In this document: piece after piece, positions 37,346 to 46,085 of the stretch
Position numbering within the stretch: the first letter of the stretch is position 1
How the letters are laid out: each line of letters starts with the position of its first letter
NCBI GenBank assembly: GCA_030652255.1
Contig: JAUSAZ010000097.1
Span: forward strand, 1-64,000
Direction of reading: 5' to 3'
Source: Myxococcales bacterium
Lineage (GTDB): Bacteria; Myxococcota_A; Polyangia; Polyangiales; Ga0077539
Length of the DNA stretch: 64,000 nt
Notes under the pieces: model-generated
The model's database searches: none
Seen by the model: only the letters and a program-made list of their open reading frames with translations
What the model was told of the DNA's origin: nothing
Made by a program: the position numbers and the translations under genes

Positions 37346-37397
37346 GCCCCTGGTGATCCGCTCCGCGCCGCCGCGGAGTGTCGGATCGCCCAGGGGC
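37346..37397. terminator. Long inverted repeat between convergent genes, probable bidirectional terminator
   Basis: Positions 37346-37353 (GCCCCTGG) pair with 37390-37397 (CCAGGGGC), 37355-37360 (GATCCG) with 37382-37387, and 37361-37366 (CTCCGC) with 37373-37378 around a 6-base loop. That makes about 20 base pairs with a small bulge. It lies in the 155-base gap between two genes that converge, a plus-strand Cys-rich gene and a minus-strand RCC1 gene. No T-tract follows, but in high-GC genomes such stems often end transcription. Confidence 0.65.
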
Positions 37398-37422
37398 TCC
37401 GGTCACGACCCTCGGGGGCGGT

Positions 37423-39558
37423 CTACAGGCCCGTCACCCGCGCGGGCGTCTCGCCGTTGCCGCCGACGTTCCCGCGACCGAGCTGACCGTTCATGTTGCT
37501 GCCCCAGCAGAGCACCTCGCCGCTGCCGCGCAGGGCGCACGAGAAGCCGAAGCCGGTCACGATCGCGATGGCCCGGTCGACCCCGGCGACCGCCACCGGG
37601 GCGAGGCTGCTGGCGGTGGTGCCGGTGCCCAGCTGGCCGGTGGCGTTGTTGCCCCAGCACTGCGCGGCGCCCGAGCGCAGCAGCACGCACGAGTGCTTCT
37701 CGCCCGCGCCCACGCCCAGGGCAGTGGTGATGCCCGGGACGGCGGTCGGCGAGGGGCGGTCCATCATGGTGCCGTCGCCCAGCTGCCCGTCGGCGTTGAC
37801 GCCCCAGCAGAACACCGCGCCCGAGTTGCGCGCCACGCAGGTGTGGCCGAGGCCCGTGGAGATCGCGAGCGCGTCGGCGATGCCCGTCGCCTCGACCGGG
37901 GTCGCGCTGGTCGTCCGCATGCCGTTGCCGAGCTGCCCCTGGGTGCCGCGGCCCCAGCACGCCACGCCGCCGTTGGAGCGGATGCCGCAGGTGTGGTTGG
38001 GGCCCGCGTCGATCTGGAGGAAGTCCGTCGGGCCCGACACGGTCACCGCGAAGGCCCGGTTGGAGTTGGTGCCGTCGCCCACCTGGCCGTCGGCGTTGGC
38101 GCCCCAGCACGAGGCCGACCCGCTGCGCCGCACCACGCACGAGTGCGCGTCGCCCACGGCCACGGAGAGCGCGTCGCTCACGCCCTGCACCTGCACCGGG
38201 GTCGCCTGGTCGACCATCATCCCGTTGCCGATCTGCCCGCTGCGCCCGACGCCCCAGCACCACGCCGTGCCGTCGGCCTTCACCGCGCAGCCGTGGAAGC
38301 GGCCCACCGCGATGTCGACCACGTCCGTGAGGCCCATGACGTTCGTCGGCGTCGAGCGGGTCTCGCGGGTGCCGTCGGCGATCATCCCGTTGTTGTTGGC
38401 GCCCCAGCACGCGGCCGTCCCGTTGCCGCGGCGCGCGCAGATGGTCTGCGACGTGGCCGCGAGGCGCAGGCCCATGCCGTCGCCGAAGTTGGTCATGTCG
38501 GTGTTCTGGTTGCAGTTGCCCGCCGGGCGCGGCGGGCTGGTGGCCGTGTAGTTGACCACCGTCCCGTTGTCGCCCGCCGCCCAGATGTTGTTGGCGCTGA
38601 AGCCCCAGATCGCCCGCAGGTCGCGGGTGGCCATCGTGGGCACCGGGCCCCAGGCCGCGCCGTTCCAGTGCACCGCGGTGCCCCCGCCGCCGACGGCCCA
38701 GACGTCCGTCGCGCTGCTGCCCCACACCGCCCGCAGCGTGCCCGTGGTGCCCGTGAGCACCCGGGTGAAGGCCGTGCCGTTCCAGCGCTGCGCGGCGCTC
38801 GTGCCCACCAGCCAGACGTCGTTCGCCGAGGCGCCCCAGACGCCGTAGTAGTAGGTCGATCCGCCGACGGGCTGCTCGGTCCAGGTGGTGCCGTTGCCGC
38901 GGTACACCTTGGCGCCGACGGCCCAGAGGTCGCCCGCCCCGAAGCCGTAGATGGCCTGCAGGTCGCTGCCCGGCGCGATGCCCATGGAGCTGTTCGCCCA
39001 GCGCATGCCGTCGTAGTGCCAGGCCTGGTCGGCGCCGACGGCCCAGATGTCCGTCGCGGAGGTGCCCCAGAACATCCGCAGCTCGGTGCCGCCCAGCATC
39101 GCCATCACCGGCGCGCTGGCGGTCGGCGGCATACCGCCCGTCACCGGGAAGCGGATCAGCTGGCCGAAGCCCGCCTCCGCCGAGCCCGCCGGGGGCACCG
39201 TCACGCCGCCGCCGAACACCGTGTCCCCGAAGCCTCCGACGGACACGAGGCGGAACGACCTCGCCCCCATCTCGTCGGCGAACTCCACCGCCGGGCCGTC
39301 GACCCACGCCGTGCCGCTGTAGCGCCGGATGCTCTGCTCGCCGACGAGGTACAGCCGGTCGGGCGCCGAGGCCCAGAGCGACAGGATGCTGTCCGTCGTG
39401 CCGCTCGGCACCACGCGCCAGGCCCCGGGCACCATGCTGGCGAGGGCCGCGCAGTTGTTGCCGCCGGGCGTGGGCACGTCGGCGTCGTCACCGCAGTGCG
39501 CGAGGGCGAACGAGGCGAGGCAGGCACACACCACAGGGGCGAGCTTCGATTGCTTCAT
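37423..39558 (-). CDS. Secreted double beta-propeller protein (WG.S.DVWAVG repeats plus RCC1 repeats)
   Basis: Encodes 711 residues. ATG 39558 gives a signal peptide (LAPVVCACLASFALAHC), possibly with an atypical lipobox. The first half has about seven repeats such as FWGTSATDIWAVG, VWGASANDVWLVG and VWGSSATDVWAVG, each followed by a WNG or YDG turn. The second half has seven RCC1-type repeats, for example CAVKADGTAWCWGVGRSGQIG and CVARNSGAVFCWGVNADGQLG, each with conserved cysteines that probably form disulfides. Two seven-bladed propellers in one chain are likely. Bacterial RCC1-like surface proteins usually bind proteins or polysaccharides; the ligand is unknown. It converges on the Cys-rich pair. 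Confidence 0.8.
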   Translation of the reverse strand: MKQSKLAPVVCACLASFALAHCGDDADVPTPGGNNCAALASMVPGAWRVVPSGTTDSILSLWASAPDRLYLVGEQSIRRYSGTAWVDGPAVEFADEMGARSFRLVSVGGFGDTVFGGGVTVPPAGSAEAGFGQLIRFPVTGGMPPTASAPVMAMLGGTELRMFWGTSATDIWAVGADQAWHYDGMRWANSSMGIAPGSDLQAIYGFGAGDLWAVGAKVYRGNGTTWTEQPVGGSTYYYGVWGASANDVWLVGTSAAQRWNGTAFTRVLTGTTGTLRAVWGSSATDVWAVGGGGTAVHWNGAAWGPVPTMATRDLRAIWGFSANNIWAAGDNGTVVNYTATSPPRPAGNCNQNTDMTNFGDGMGLRLAATSQTICARRGNGTAACWGANNNGMIADGTRETRSTPTNVMGLTDVVDIAVGRFHGCAVKADGTAWCWGVGRSGQIGNGMMVDQATPVQVQGVSDALSVAVGDAHSCVVRRSGSASCWGANADGQVGDGTNSNRAFAVTVSGPTDFLQIDAGPNHTCGIRSNGGVACWGRGTQGQLGNGMRTTSATPVEATGIADALAISTGLGHTCVARNSGAVFCWGVNADGQLGDGTMMDRPSPTAVPGITTALGVGAGEKHSCVLLRSGAAQCWGNNATGQLGTGTTASSLAPVAVAGVDRAIAIVTGFGFSCALRGSGEVLCWGSNMNGQLGRGNVGGNGETPARVTGL

Positions 39559-39624
39559 CGAGGTTCCAGGCTCCAACGTCGAGAGGGTTTTACGAGGGGA
39601 AGTAATGGGACGGCGGCCCGGCGC

Positions 39625-41397
39625 TCAGGCCCGGGCCCGGCGGCGGCGCCGGCGGACGGCGATGACCGCGCCGAAGGCGAGCGCGCCGAAGCCCCAGGAG
39701 GGGACAGGCTCGGAGGAGGCGGCGCGGCAGCCGCAGCCGCGGTCGGAGGGGGGCAGGAGCGGCGCGCTGCCGGCGTCGGCGCTGCCGTCGACGCCCACGT
39801 CGCTGGCCGCGTCGCGCCCGGCGTCGCGCCCGGCGTCGCGCACCACGGCGCCGTCGGTGGCGGCGGCGTCGGACACGCCCGCGTCGCGCACCGGCATCGG
39901 GCGGACGCCCGGGACGCAGCTGCCGTCGCGGCAGACCTCGCCCGGCGGGCAGAGGATGGTGTCCGGCGGCGCCTCGCACGAGTCGCGGCACTCGCCGCGG
40001 AGGCAGTAGGTGCCCGTCGGGCAGGTGATGCCGGTGCAGAGGTCTTCGCTGCAGTAGCCGTCGGGCTGGCAGCTCGCGCCCTCGGCGCAGGGGCGGCACT
40101 GGCAGCCCGCGATGCACTGGCCGAAGGTCGGCGAGGTCGGGGTGCTGTCGCAGACGTCGCGGCCGTCACACACGACCCCCTGGCAGGGGTTGAGGCATCG
40201 GCCGGCGCGGCACACCTGCGAGTACGGGCAGGTGACGCCCTCGCAGATGCCGACGCAGCGGCCGTCGGAGCAGCGCTCGCCGACGGGGCAGTCGACGTCG
40301 ATGCACGCGGTCTCGACGCAGGTGCCGCGGGTCGAGCAGGTCTGCCCGACGAGGCAGCCGAGCTCGGGCTGGCAGCGGTTGACGCACTGCCCGCGGTCGC
40401 ACACCTGGTTGGTGCCGCAGAGGTCGTCGCCCTCGTCGGGCGCGCCGTCGCAGTCGTTGTCGAAGCCGTTGCACGCCCGCGGGCGCGGCTGGTTGACCTG
40501 CTGGCAGCTCACGCCCATGCCCGCGCAGAAGGTCACGCCCATGCCGCAGGCGCCCATCTGGCCGGGGACGGTGCAGGGGAGGCCGGCGCCGGTGCAGCCG
40601 TCGGCGACGCCGCCGCCCTCGATGCGGAAGCGGTAGAGCCCGGGCGCGCCGCCGGGGACGTTGGTGGTGCGGCACACGTCGAGGATCGCCATCGTGCGCG
40701 ACATCGGGAGCGCGACGTAGTTCATGCGGTTGCCCGCGTCGAAGCCCACCTGGGCGGGCGTGCCGCCGAGGCCCACGTCGTTGCCGCCGGAGGCGGTGCC
40801 GGTGGTCCACTCGCAGCGGTTGTAGCGAAACTCCACGTCGAAGTCGCCGACGCGGGTGCAGGTGCCCGAGGTCGAGAGCACGAGCTGGAAGTCGTTGAGG
40901 CGGTTGTTGCGCGCGGGGAAGTACCCGACGTTGTGCCAGGTGACGACGATGCGGTTTGGCTCGATGTGGAAGCAGATCGAGTTGGTGGTGGGCTGGCCGC
41001 CCGCGCTGGTGTCCACGTCGGCCCACCAGGGCGCGATCATCGGCTGGTTGGCGACGGGGAAGGGCGCGGGCGTGAAGGTGCCGAGGCCGCCGCGGAAGGT
41101 GATGTTGCCGTTGTTGTTGAGGTAGAAGCTGTTGTAGACGGTGCCGAAGAAGTTGAGCCCCGAGGGGAAGGCGGGGCGCAGATCGATGGGCACCGCCGGG
41201 AAGCCCGCGGTCGGCGGCGGGCCGGCGTACGAGCCGTCGTCGTTGGGGTGCACGCAGTGGTCGACGGTGCCGTATCCCGTCGGACCGCCGAAGCCGTTGA
41301 GCAGGGGGATGGCCTGCGCGGCGGACGCGACGAGGGAGGTCACCGCGACCGCGGCGCACGCATGGAGAACGGTTCTGAGCTTGCCCGGGGCGGTCAT
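39625..41397 (-). CDS. NIDO / MopE-motif / EGF-like MYXO-CTERM surface protein (paralogue 2)
   Basis: Encodes 590 residues from ATG 41397, with a signal peptide (AVAVTSLVASAAQA). Residues about 45-255 form a nidogen-like (NIDO) domain: NFFGTVYNSFYLNNNGNITF, QPMIAPWWADVDT and VGYFPARNNRLNDFQLVLST. A MopE-type motif (ACNGFDNDCDGAPDEGDDLC) and about eight Cys-rich EGF-like modules follow. A tether with DAGRDAGRDA leads to the C-terminal GCGCR, membrane segment and RRRRRRARA of the MYXO-CTERM type. The same length and layout recur in the next gene upstream, so the pair is a tandem duplication. Adhesion or matrix binding is likely but unproven. Confidence 0.85.
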   Translation of the reverse strand: MTAPGKLRTVLHACAAVAVTSLVASAAQAIPLLNGFGGPTGYGTVDHCVHPNDDGSYAGPPPTAGFPAVPIDLRPAFPSGLNFFGTVYNSFYLNNNGNITFRGGLGTFTPAPFPVANQPMIAPWWADVDTSAGGQPTTNSICFHIEPNRIVVTWHNVGYFPARNNRLNDFQLVLSTSGTCTRVGDFDVEFRYNRCEWTTGTASGGNDVGLGGTPAQVGFDAGNRMNYVALPMSRTMAILDVCRTTNVPGGAPGLYRFRIEGGGVADGCTGAGLPCTVPGQMGACGMGVTFCAGMGVSCQQVNQPRPRACNGFDNDCDGAPDEGDDLCGTNQVCDRGQCVNRCQPELGCLVGQTCSTRGTCVETACIDVDCPVGERCSDGRCVGICEGVTCPYSQVCRAGRCLNPCQGVVCDGRDVCDSTPTSPTFGQCIAGCQCRPCAEGASCQPDGYCSEDLCTGITCPTGTYCLRGECRDSCEAPPDTILCPPGEVCRDGSCVPGVRPMPVRDAGVSDAAATDGAVVRDAGRDAGRDAASDVGVDGSADAGSAPLLPPSDRGCGCRAASSEPVPSWGFGALAFGAVIAVRRRRRRARA

Positions 41398-41635
41398 GGA
41401 CGATGCCTCACTTCTGCGTCGACGCGCGCCGCACCCCCGACGGGTGGTCCGGGGGGCAGCGCGCAAGGGAAGGCGACGTCGGCGCGCGGATGCAACGGAA
41501 GCCCCGCCGACGAGGTTCCCGCGACCATAGCCCAGCGTCGTTGGTTCCGTCGAGGGTGTGCCGATCGCCGCACGAGCGACGATCAGTACGGACGAGCGGG
41601 AGGTGGTAGGGGGGAGGTGAGGGGGCGCGCGGGAC

Positions 41636-43408
41636 TCAGCCGCGCGCAAAGCGGCGGCGGCGGCGCAGGGCGAGGGCGGCGCCCAGGGCGAGGGCGGCGA
41701 AGGGCCAGCGCGTGCTGCGCGCCGTCACGCCGACGTGGCAGGCGCACCCGGTGGAGCCCTGGGTCCAGCGGAGGGTGGAGCCGCTGTCGACCCGCGCGCC
41801 GCTGTCGCGCCCGGCGTCGCGGCCAGCGTCGGCGACGCGGCCCACGTCAGTGACGCGGCCTGCGTCTGGCCGGGGGCCCGCGTCGGTGGGCGGGGCGACG
41901 CCCGCGTCGAGGGGAGCCGTCGCGCCCGGAACGCACTCACCCACGCGGCACACCTCGCCGGCGGGGCAGAGGCGGGTGTCCGGCGCCGTCGCGCAGGAGT
42001 CGCGGCAGGTGCCCTCCTCGCAGTGCGCGCCCGACGGGCAGGTGACGCCCGTGCACGCGTCGACGGTGCAGTGCCCGTCCGGCTGGCAGCTCGAGCCCGC
42101 GGCGCAGGGGCGGCACTGGCAGCCCGGGACGCACTGGCCGAAGGTCATCGAGCGGGGGTCGCCGTCGCAGACGTCGCGGCCGTCGCACACCACGTCGGCG
42201 CAGGGGTTGACGCAGCGGCCCGCGCGGCACGACTGCGCCCACGGGCAGCTCACCCCGTCGCAGACGCCGGTGCAGCGCCCGCCCGCGCAGCGCTGGCCCG
42301 CGGGGCAGGTCACGTCGAGGCACGAGGTCTCGACGCAGGTGCCGCGGTCGGAGCAGGTGCGGCCGGTGAGGCAGCCGAGCTCGGGCTGGCAGCGCTCGAC
42401 GCACTGCCCGCGGTCGCACACCTGGCTGGCCGGGCAGAGCTCGTTGCCCTCGTCGATCATGCCGTCGCAGTCGTTGTCGAAGCCGTTGCAGCTCCGGGGG
42501 CGCGGTCGGTTGACCTGCGCGCAGGTGGTGCTCATGCCCGAGCAGATGGTCACGCCCATGCCGCAGGCGCCCATCTGGCCGGCGACGGTGCAGGGCTGGC
42601 CCGCGCCGGTGCAGCCGCCGCCCACCACGCCGCCGCGGATCTGGAAGCGGTAGAGCCCGGGCGCCCCGCCGGGGACGTTGGAGGTGCGGCACACGTCGAG
42701 GATGGCCGAGGTGCGGGACATCGGGAGGGCGACGAAGTTCATGCGGTTGCCCGCGTCGAAGCCCACCTGGGCGGGCGTGCCGCCGAGGCCGTTGGTGCCG
42801 CCGGAGGCGGAGCCGGTGGTCCACTCGCAGCGGTTGTAGCGAAACTCCACGTCGAAGTCGCCGCCGGTGGTGCAGGTGCCCGAGGTCGAGAGCACCATCT
42901 GGAAGTCGTTGAGGCGGTTGTTCTGGGCGTTGAAGTACCCGACGTTGTTCCAGGTGATGACGATGCGGTTGGGCTCGATGTGGTAGCAGATGGTGTTGCG
43001 GGTGGGCTGGCCTCCGCCGCGGGTGTCCACGTCGGCCCACCACGGCGCGATCATCGGCTGCTCGGCGACCGGAAAGGGCTGCGGGGTGTACGTGAACAGC
43101 GCCGCGTTGAAGGTGATGTTGCCGTTGGTGTTGAGATAGAAGCTGTTGAAGGTTCGCCCGAAGAACCTCAGGCCGCCCGCGAACGCAGGCCGCAGGTCGA
43201 TCGCCTCCGCGGCACCGGTTCCGTCGGCGCCCGCGTACGACCCGTCGTCGTTGGGGTGCACGCAGTGGTCGGGGGTGCCGTAGCCGTTGGGCCCGCCGAA
43301 GCCGTTGAGCAGCGGGATGGCCTGCGCATCTGGGGTGACGGAGAGCAGCGCGCCGGCGAGCGCGCAGGCGGTGGGCAGCAGGCGCTGGAGTCGACCCAGG
43401 GCGATCAT
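41636..43408 (-). CDS. NIDO / MopE-motif / EGF-like MYXO-CTERM surface protein (paralogue 1)
   Basis: Encodes 590 residues and is nearly collinear with the gene at 39625-41397. The signal peptide ends at about TPDAQA. The NIDO domain has RFFGRTFNSFYLNTNGNITF, WWADVDTRGGGQP and GYFNAQNNRLNDFQMVLST. MopE-type SCNGFDNDCDGMIDEGNELC and Cys-rich modules (CQPELGC, CDGVSCPWAQSCRAGRC) follow. The tether (DAGRDAGRDSG) leads to GCACHVG, a hydrophobic stretch and RRRRRFARG. The NIDO and MopE parts are most alike between the two copies, while the tethers differ, as expected when linkers drift faster. The 238-base gap between the genes suggests a separate promoter for the second copy. Confidence 0.85.
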   Translation of the reverse strand: MIALGRLQRLLPTACALAGALLSVTPDAQAIPLLNGFGGPNGYGTPDHCVHPNDDGSYAGADGTGAAEAIDLRPAFAGGLRFFGRTFNSFYLNTNGNITFNAALFTYTPQPFPVAEQPMIAPWWADVDTRGGGQPTRNTICYHIEPNRIVITWNNVGYFNAQNNRLNDFQMVLSTSGTCTTGGDFDVEFRYNRCEWTTGSASGGTNGLGGTPAQVGFDAGNRMNFVALPMSRTSAILDVCRTSNVPGGAPGLYRFQIRGGVVGGGCTGAGQPCTVAGQMGACGMGVTICSGMSTTCAQVNRPRPRSCNGFDNDCDGMIDEGNELCPASQVCDRGQCVERCQPELGCLTGRTCSDRGTCVETSCLDVTCPAGQRCAGGRCTGVCDGVSCPWAQSCRAGRCVNPCADVVCDGRDVCDGDPRSMTFGQCVPGCQCRPCAAGSSCQPDGHCTVDACTGVTCPSGAHCEEGTCRDSCATAPDTRLCPAGEVCRVGECVPGATAPLDAGVAPPTDAGPRPDAGRVTDVGRVADAGRDAGRDSGARVDSGSTLRWTQGSTGCACHVGVTARSTRWPFAALALGAALALRRRRRFARG

Positions 43409-43551
43409 CGGAGGGGCCTCTTCGGGGGGGTGTAGGGAGTAAGGGCCGCGACGCGCAGGAGCACCTGACGCCGCGCTGCGGCGACGTTAGTGCATTCCCG
43501 CGGCGCCCGTCGAGGGGCCGCGATGACGGCGGCCATCCCTCCCGGACGAGC

Positions 43552-44058
43552 TCAGCGCGCGAGGTCGTCCCGCGGGCCGGCGTCGATGAAGGCAGCGCCC
43601 GCGTCCGTGGAGGTGCCGGCGTCGGACTCCTCGCCGCGGCGGATGATCCATGCGCGCACGCAGGCCACCTCGTCGGCGCTGAAGGCCGGCGCACCGACGG
43701 GCATGCGGTCGCCGCAGGGGGGCGAAGGGAGCAGCTTGAGCAGCAGGGCGCTGCGGTCGGGGTCCGCCGGGTCGGCGAGGGTGCGCCCGCCGCAGGCCGC
43801 GGCGCGGCGGCCGATCAGGCGCGACGCCACGCCGGGGCTCTGGAGGTCGAGGTTGATGAGCTGGGTGGTGGCGTCGTGGCACCCGGCGGTGGCGCAGCGC
43901 TCCGCGAAGAGGGCGCCCACGGAGACGCCGTCGGGGCAGCGCGCGGAGGCGCTCGCGTCGAGGCGGGCGGCGACGAAGGGCGCGGGGTCGTCGATGGCCC
44001 CGGGGCAGCCGGCGAGGAGCAGCGCCGCGAGGGCGGCGGGCGCGCGCACGACGCTCAT
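43552..44058 (-). CDS. Lipoprotein with variant heme motif CX4CH (cytochrome c-like)
   Basis: Encodes 168 residues, with lipobox LAGC at Cys18. The mature part has RCATAGCHD (Cys55, four residues, Cys60, His61), an unusual spacing of the CXXCH heme-binding motif. A PVGAPAF stretch, with Met in DRMPVG, could give the sixth ligand. Several other cysteines could form disulfides. Similar single-domain 'ATAGCHD' proteins are frequent in Myxococcota and planctomycetes. Heme attachment is likely only if the maturation system accepts CX4CH. The ATG overlaps the stop of the upstream outer-membrane-like gene (ATGA). Confidence 0.7.
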   Translation of the reverse strand: MSVVRAPAALAALLLAGCPGAIDDPAPFVAARLDASASARCPDGVSVGALFAERCATAGCHDATTQLINLDLQSPGVASRLIGRRAAACGGRTLADPADPDRSALLLKLLPSPPCGDRMPVGAPAFSADEVACVRAWIIRRGEESDAGTSTDAGAAFIDAGPRDDLAR

Positions 44059-45005
44059 CGGCGCCACGCCGCGCTCAGGCCGAGGGAGGCGAACTCGTCG
44101 ACGAGGCCCCCGGCCACCCAGCGGTCGCCGGGGGAGGGGTTCATCGAGAGGAAATAGCGGCGGTACGAGGCGATGGCGCGGAGCTCGAAGCCGGGCAGGA
44201 AGGCCCACGCGGCGCCGCCCCGCAGCTCCACCGCCGCGCCCGTGGCGCCCGGGAAGAGCCGGTCGGCGAGGTCGCCGAGCGCGAAGGGAAGGGCCGCCGT
44301 CGCGCCCGCGAGCAGGGCGACGCGATCGCTGAGGCGCACGCGCGCGTCGGCGTCGAGGGTCGCAGAGAGATACGAGACGCCGGGGACGCCCGGGTCGTTG
44401 GGATCGTCCGGGGGAGAGAGGGTGAAGCGCCGGAGCTCGACGCCCGCGCCGAAGGTGAGCGCGTGCGGGCCGAGCGGCACCCGGGCGCGCACGCCGCCAC
44501 GCAGGTCGAGGGCCGAGGTGTCGTAGCTGCGCCCGCGAGAGTCGGACGACGATAGGCCCACCGCGAAGCCCGCGCCGACATACACGCCGAGCTGCGCGGG
44601 CCACCCGGAGGTGAAATGCGCGGCCGGAAACCACCGGGCGTCGAGGGTGATCCACGGGCCGAGCGCGAGGGTGTAGGGGCGCAGCTCGCCGAAGAGGTCG
44701 TCGTTCCAGCGCAGGGCGCGGTGCGTGAGCTGGACGCCGAGCGCGAGGTCGAGGGCCACCGGGCGCGCGGGCGCCGGGGGCGGCGGCGGCGGCGGGGCGT
44801 CCTCGGGGGCCGGGTCGCTGAAGGGATCGGGGCCCTCCGCCGGGGCCACGGAGGCCACGGGGGACGGTGCGGCGGGCGCTGCCACGGGGGCCGCGGGGGC
44901 GCGGCGCGCGGGGGTCGGGCGCGGTCGCCGCCGGGGCTGCGCGGACGCCGCGGGCGCCAGCAGCAGGAGCGACATCGCACCGAGGAGCGGGGCCTGCGAG
45001 CTCAT
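44055..45005 (-). CDS. Probable outer-membrane beta-barrel protein
   Basis: Encodes 316 residues from ATG 45005, which overlaps the stop of the DUF5648-like gene. A signal peptide (PLLGAMSLLLLAPAASAQ) is followed by an Ala/Pro-rich stretch ending in seven prolines. The rest is a run of amphipathic strands (VALDLALGVQLTH, RPYTLALGPWITLDARWF, LGVYVGAGFAVGLSSS, ALTFGAGVELRRFTL, FELRAIASYRRYFLS) and ends in FASLGLSAAWRR. The alternating pattern and the strand count suggest an outer-membrane barrel of roughly 10-12 strands. The family is unknown. It may anchor or secrete the neighbouring lipoproteins. Confidence 0.65.
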   Translation of the reverse strand: MSSQAPLLGAMSLLLLAPAASAQPRRRPRPTPARRAPAAPVAAPAAPSPVASVAPAEGPDPFSDPAPEDAPPPPPPPAPARPVALDLALGVQLTHRALRWNDDLFGELRPYTLALGPWITLDARWFPAAHFTSGWPAQLGVYVGAGFAVGLSSSDSRGRSYDTSALDLRGGVRARVPLGPHALTFGAGVELRRFTLSPPDDPNDPGVPGVSYLSATLDADARVRLSDRVALLAGATAALPFALGDLADRLFPGATGAAVELRGGAAWAFLPGFELRAIASYRRYFLSMNPSPGDRWVAGGLVDEFASLGLSAAWRR

Positions 45006-45991
45006 CCGCGCGGCCTCGTCCAGACGTAGCCCGCGAGCTCGACGGAGAGGTATCCGAGGCCCGTCGCGCTGTCCCGCTCGGCGGCGCTGATGGTGTAGAA
45101 ATTGTCGCGCGAGCCGGGGTGGCGCATGCGGTAGAGCGGGGTCGAGCCGCACACCGCGCTGGTCGCGATGTACCCGATGACCCCTTCGGTCACCCCGTCG
45201 CCCTCGCAGCCCTCCCGCGAGGTGTAGAAGTGCCTCCCGCCGCCGTAGCAGCGGTAGAGCGCGACGGCCCCGGGGGCGCGGGCCGAATACAGGTAGAAGT
45301 AATCGTAGTTCTCGACGCGGTAGCCGCAGCACTGCGCCTCCTCGCGGCTCGCGGTGTAGAAGTGCTCGGGGCCGTTGCTGCGGTGGATGCCCACGCGGCA
45401 GCCGTCGCGGTCGTCGCAGGCGCCGTCGCAGTCGTCGTCGGCGAGGTTGCACGCCTCCGCGCCGCGCGCCCCGCAGGCGCCGCAGTTGGCCTCGTCGCGC
45501 GCGAGGTCGACCTCGCAGCCGTCCGCCGGGTCGCGGTTGCAGTCGCCGCGCCCGTCGGGGCAGGCGCTCACGGCGCAGCGCTGCTCGACGCAGGCCGCCG
45601 CGCCCGGGCAGTGCGCCGCGAGGGTGCAGGCGACGCACTGGTTGCGCCGGGTGTCGCAGCGGGGGGTCTGGCCCGCGCAGCCCTCGTCGTTGCGGCACCC
45701 CGGCGCGCACTGGAGGGTGGCGGCCTCGCAGTGGTCGGCCGGGGCGCAGCGGTCGTCGGCGGCGGTGCACTCCACGCAGCGCCCGGAGGCCGCGTCGCAG
45801 ACCGGGTGGAGCCGGTCGGCGGTGCAGTCCTGCCACGAGGCGCAGCGCGCGGGCGCCCCGGCGTCGAGGCCCGCGGGGGCGTCGGCCTCCTCGATGACGG
45901 CGGCGTCGGCGTCGGGCTTCGCGCCCTCATCGGGGGTGCCCTCGCTGCAGCCGAGCAGCGCGCCGAGGAGCGCGGCGGGGACCCGACGCAC
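45002..45991 (-). CDS. Cys-rich lipoprotein with DUF5648-like C-terminal domain
   Basis: Encodes 329 residues. I chose GTG 45991, which gives a compact signal peptide with lipobox LLGC; GTG 46003 is possible. A Cys-rich middle (CTAADDRCAPADHCE, CRNDEGCAGQTP, CNLADDDCDGACDD) resembles EGF and MopE-type modules. The C-terminal 130 residues have HRSNGPEHFYTASREEA, ALYRCYGGGRHFYT and SRDNFYTISAAERD, the repeated H/F-Y-T pattern of the DUF5648 family of secreted domains. It is the first gene of a three-gene overlapping operon. A 75-base hairpin lies directly upstream and its arm contains the likely ribosome binding site. Confidence 0.75.
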   Translation of the reverse strand: MRRVPAALLGALLGCSEGTPDEGAKPDADAAVIEEADAPAGLDAGAPARCASWQDCTADRLHPVCDAASGRCVECTAADDRCAPADHCEAATLQCAPGCRNDEGCAGQTPRCDTRRNQCVACTLAAHCPGAAACVEQRCAVSACPDGRGDCNRDPADGCEVDLARDEANCGACGARGAEACNLADDDCDGACDDRDGCRVGIHRSNGPEHFYTASREEAQCCGYRVENYDYFYLYSARAPGAVALYRCYGGGRHFYTSREGCEGDGVTEGVIGYIATSAVCGSTPLYRMRHPGSRDNFYTISAAERDSATGLGYLSVELAGYVWTRPRG

Positions 45992-46003
45992 CGTCAACGC
46001 CAC

Positions 46004-46078
46004 CCCTTTCGAGGTCTTCGCGTCCGGCCGCAGTGGGTTGGAAACCCACGGCGGCCGGACGCGAAGACCTCGAAAGGG
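46004..46078. promoter_or_regulatory. 75-base near-perfect hairpin just upstream of the DUF5648-like gene
   Basis: Arms 46004-46031 and 46051-46078 are perfectly complementary over 28 bases. Inside them, 46033-46039 and 46043-46049 pair over 7 more around a GGA loop, with one A-G mismatch at 46032/46050. On the minus strand it lies 7 bases after the DUF1552 gene stop and ends about 12 bases before the chosen start of the next gene, whose AAGGGG Shine-Dalgarno-like sequence is within the arm. It could be a terminator, a translation-controlling structure or a copy of a repeat family. No T-tract follows. Confidence 0.6.
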
Positions 46079-46085
46079 ATGACCC

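Noticed and set aside
37378..41853. A 1491-codon plus-strand frame across the RCC1 and NIDO genes
   Set aside because: It is an Ala/Arg/Val/Gly-rich shadow of two genes with clear signal peptides and domains on the minus strand.
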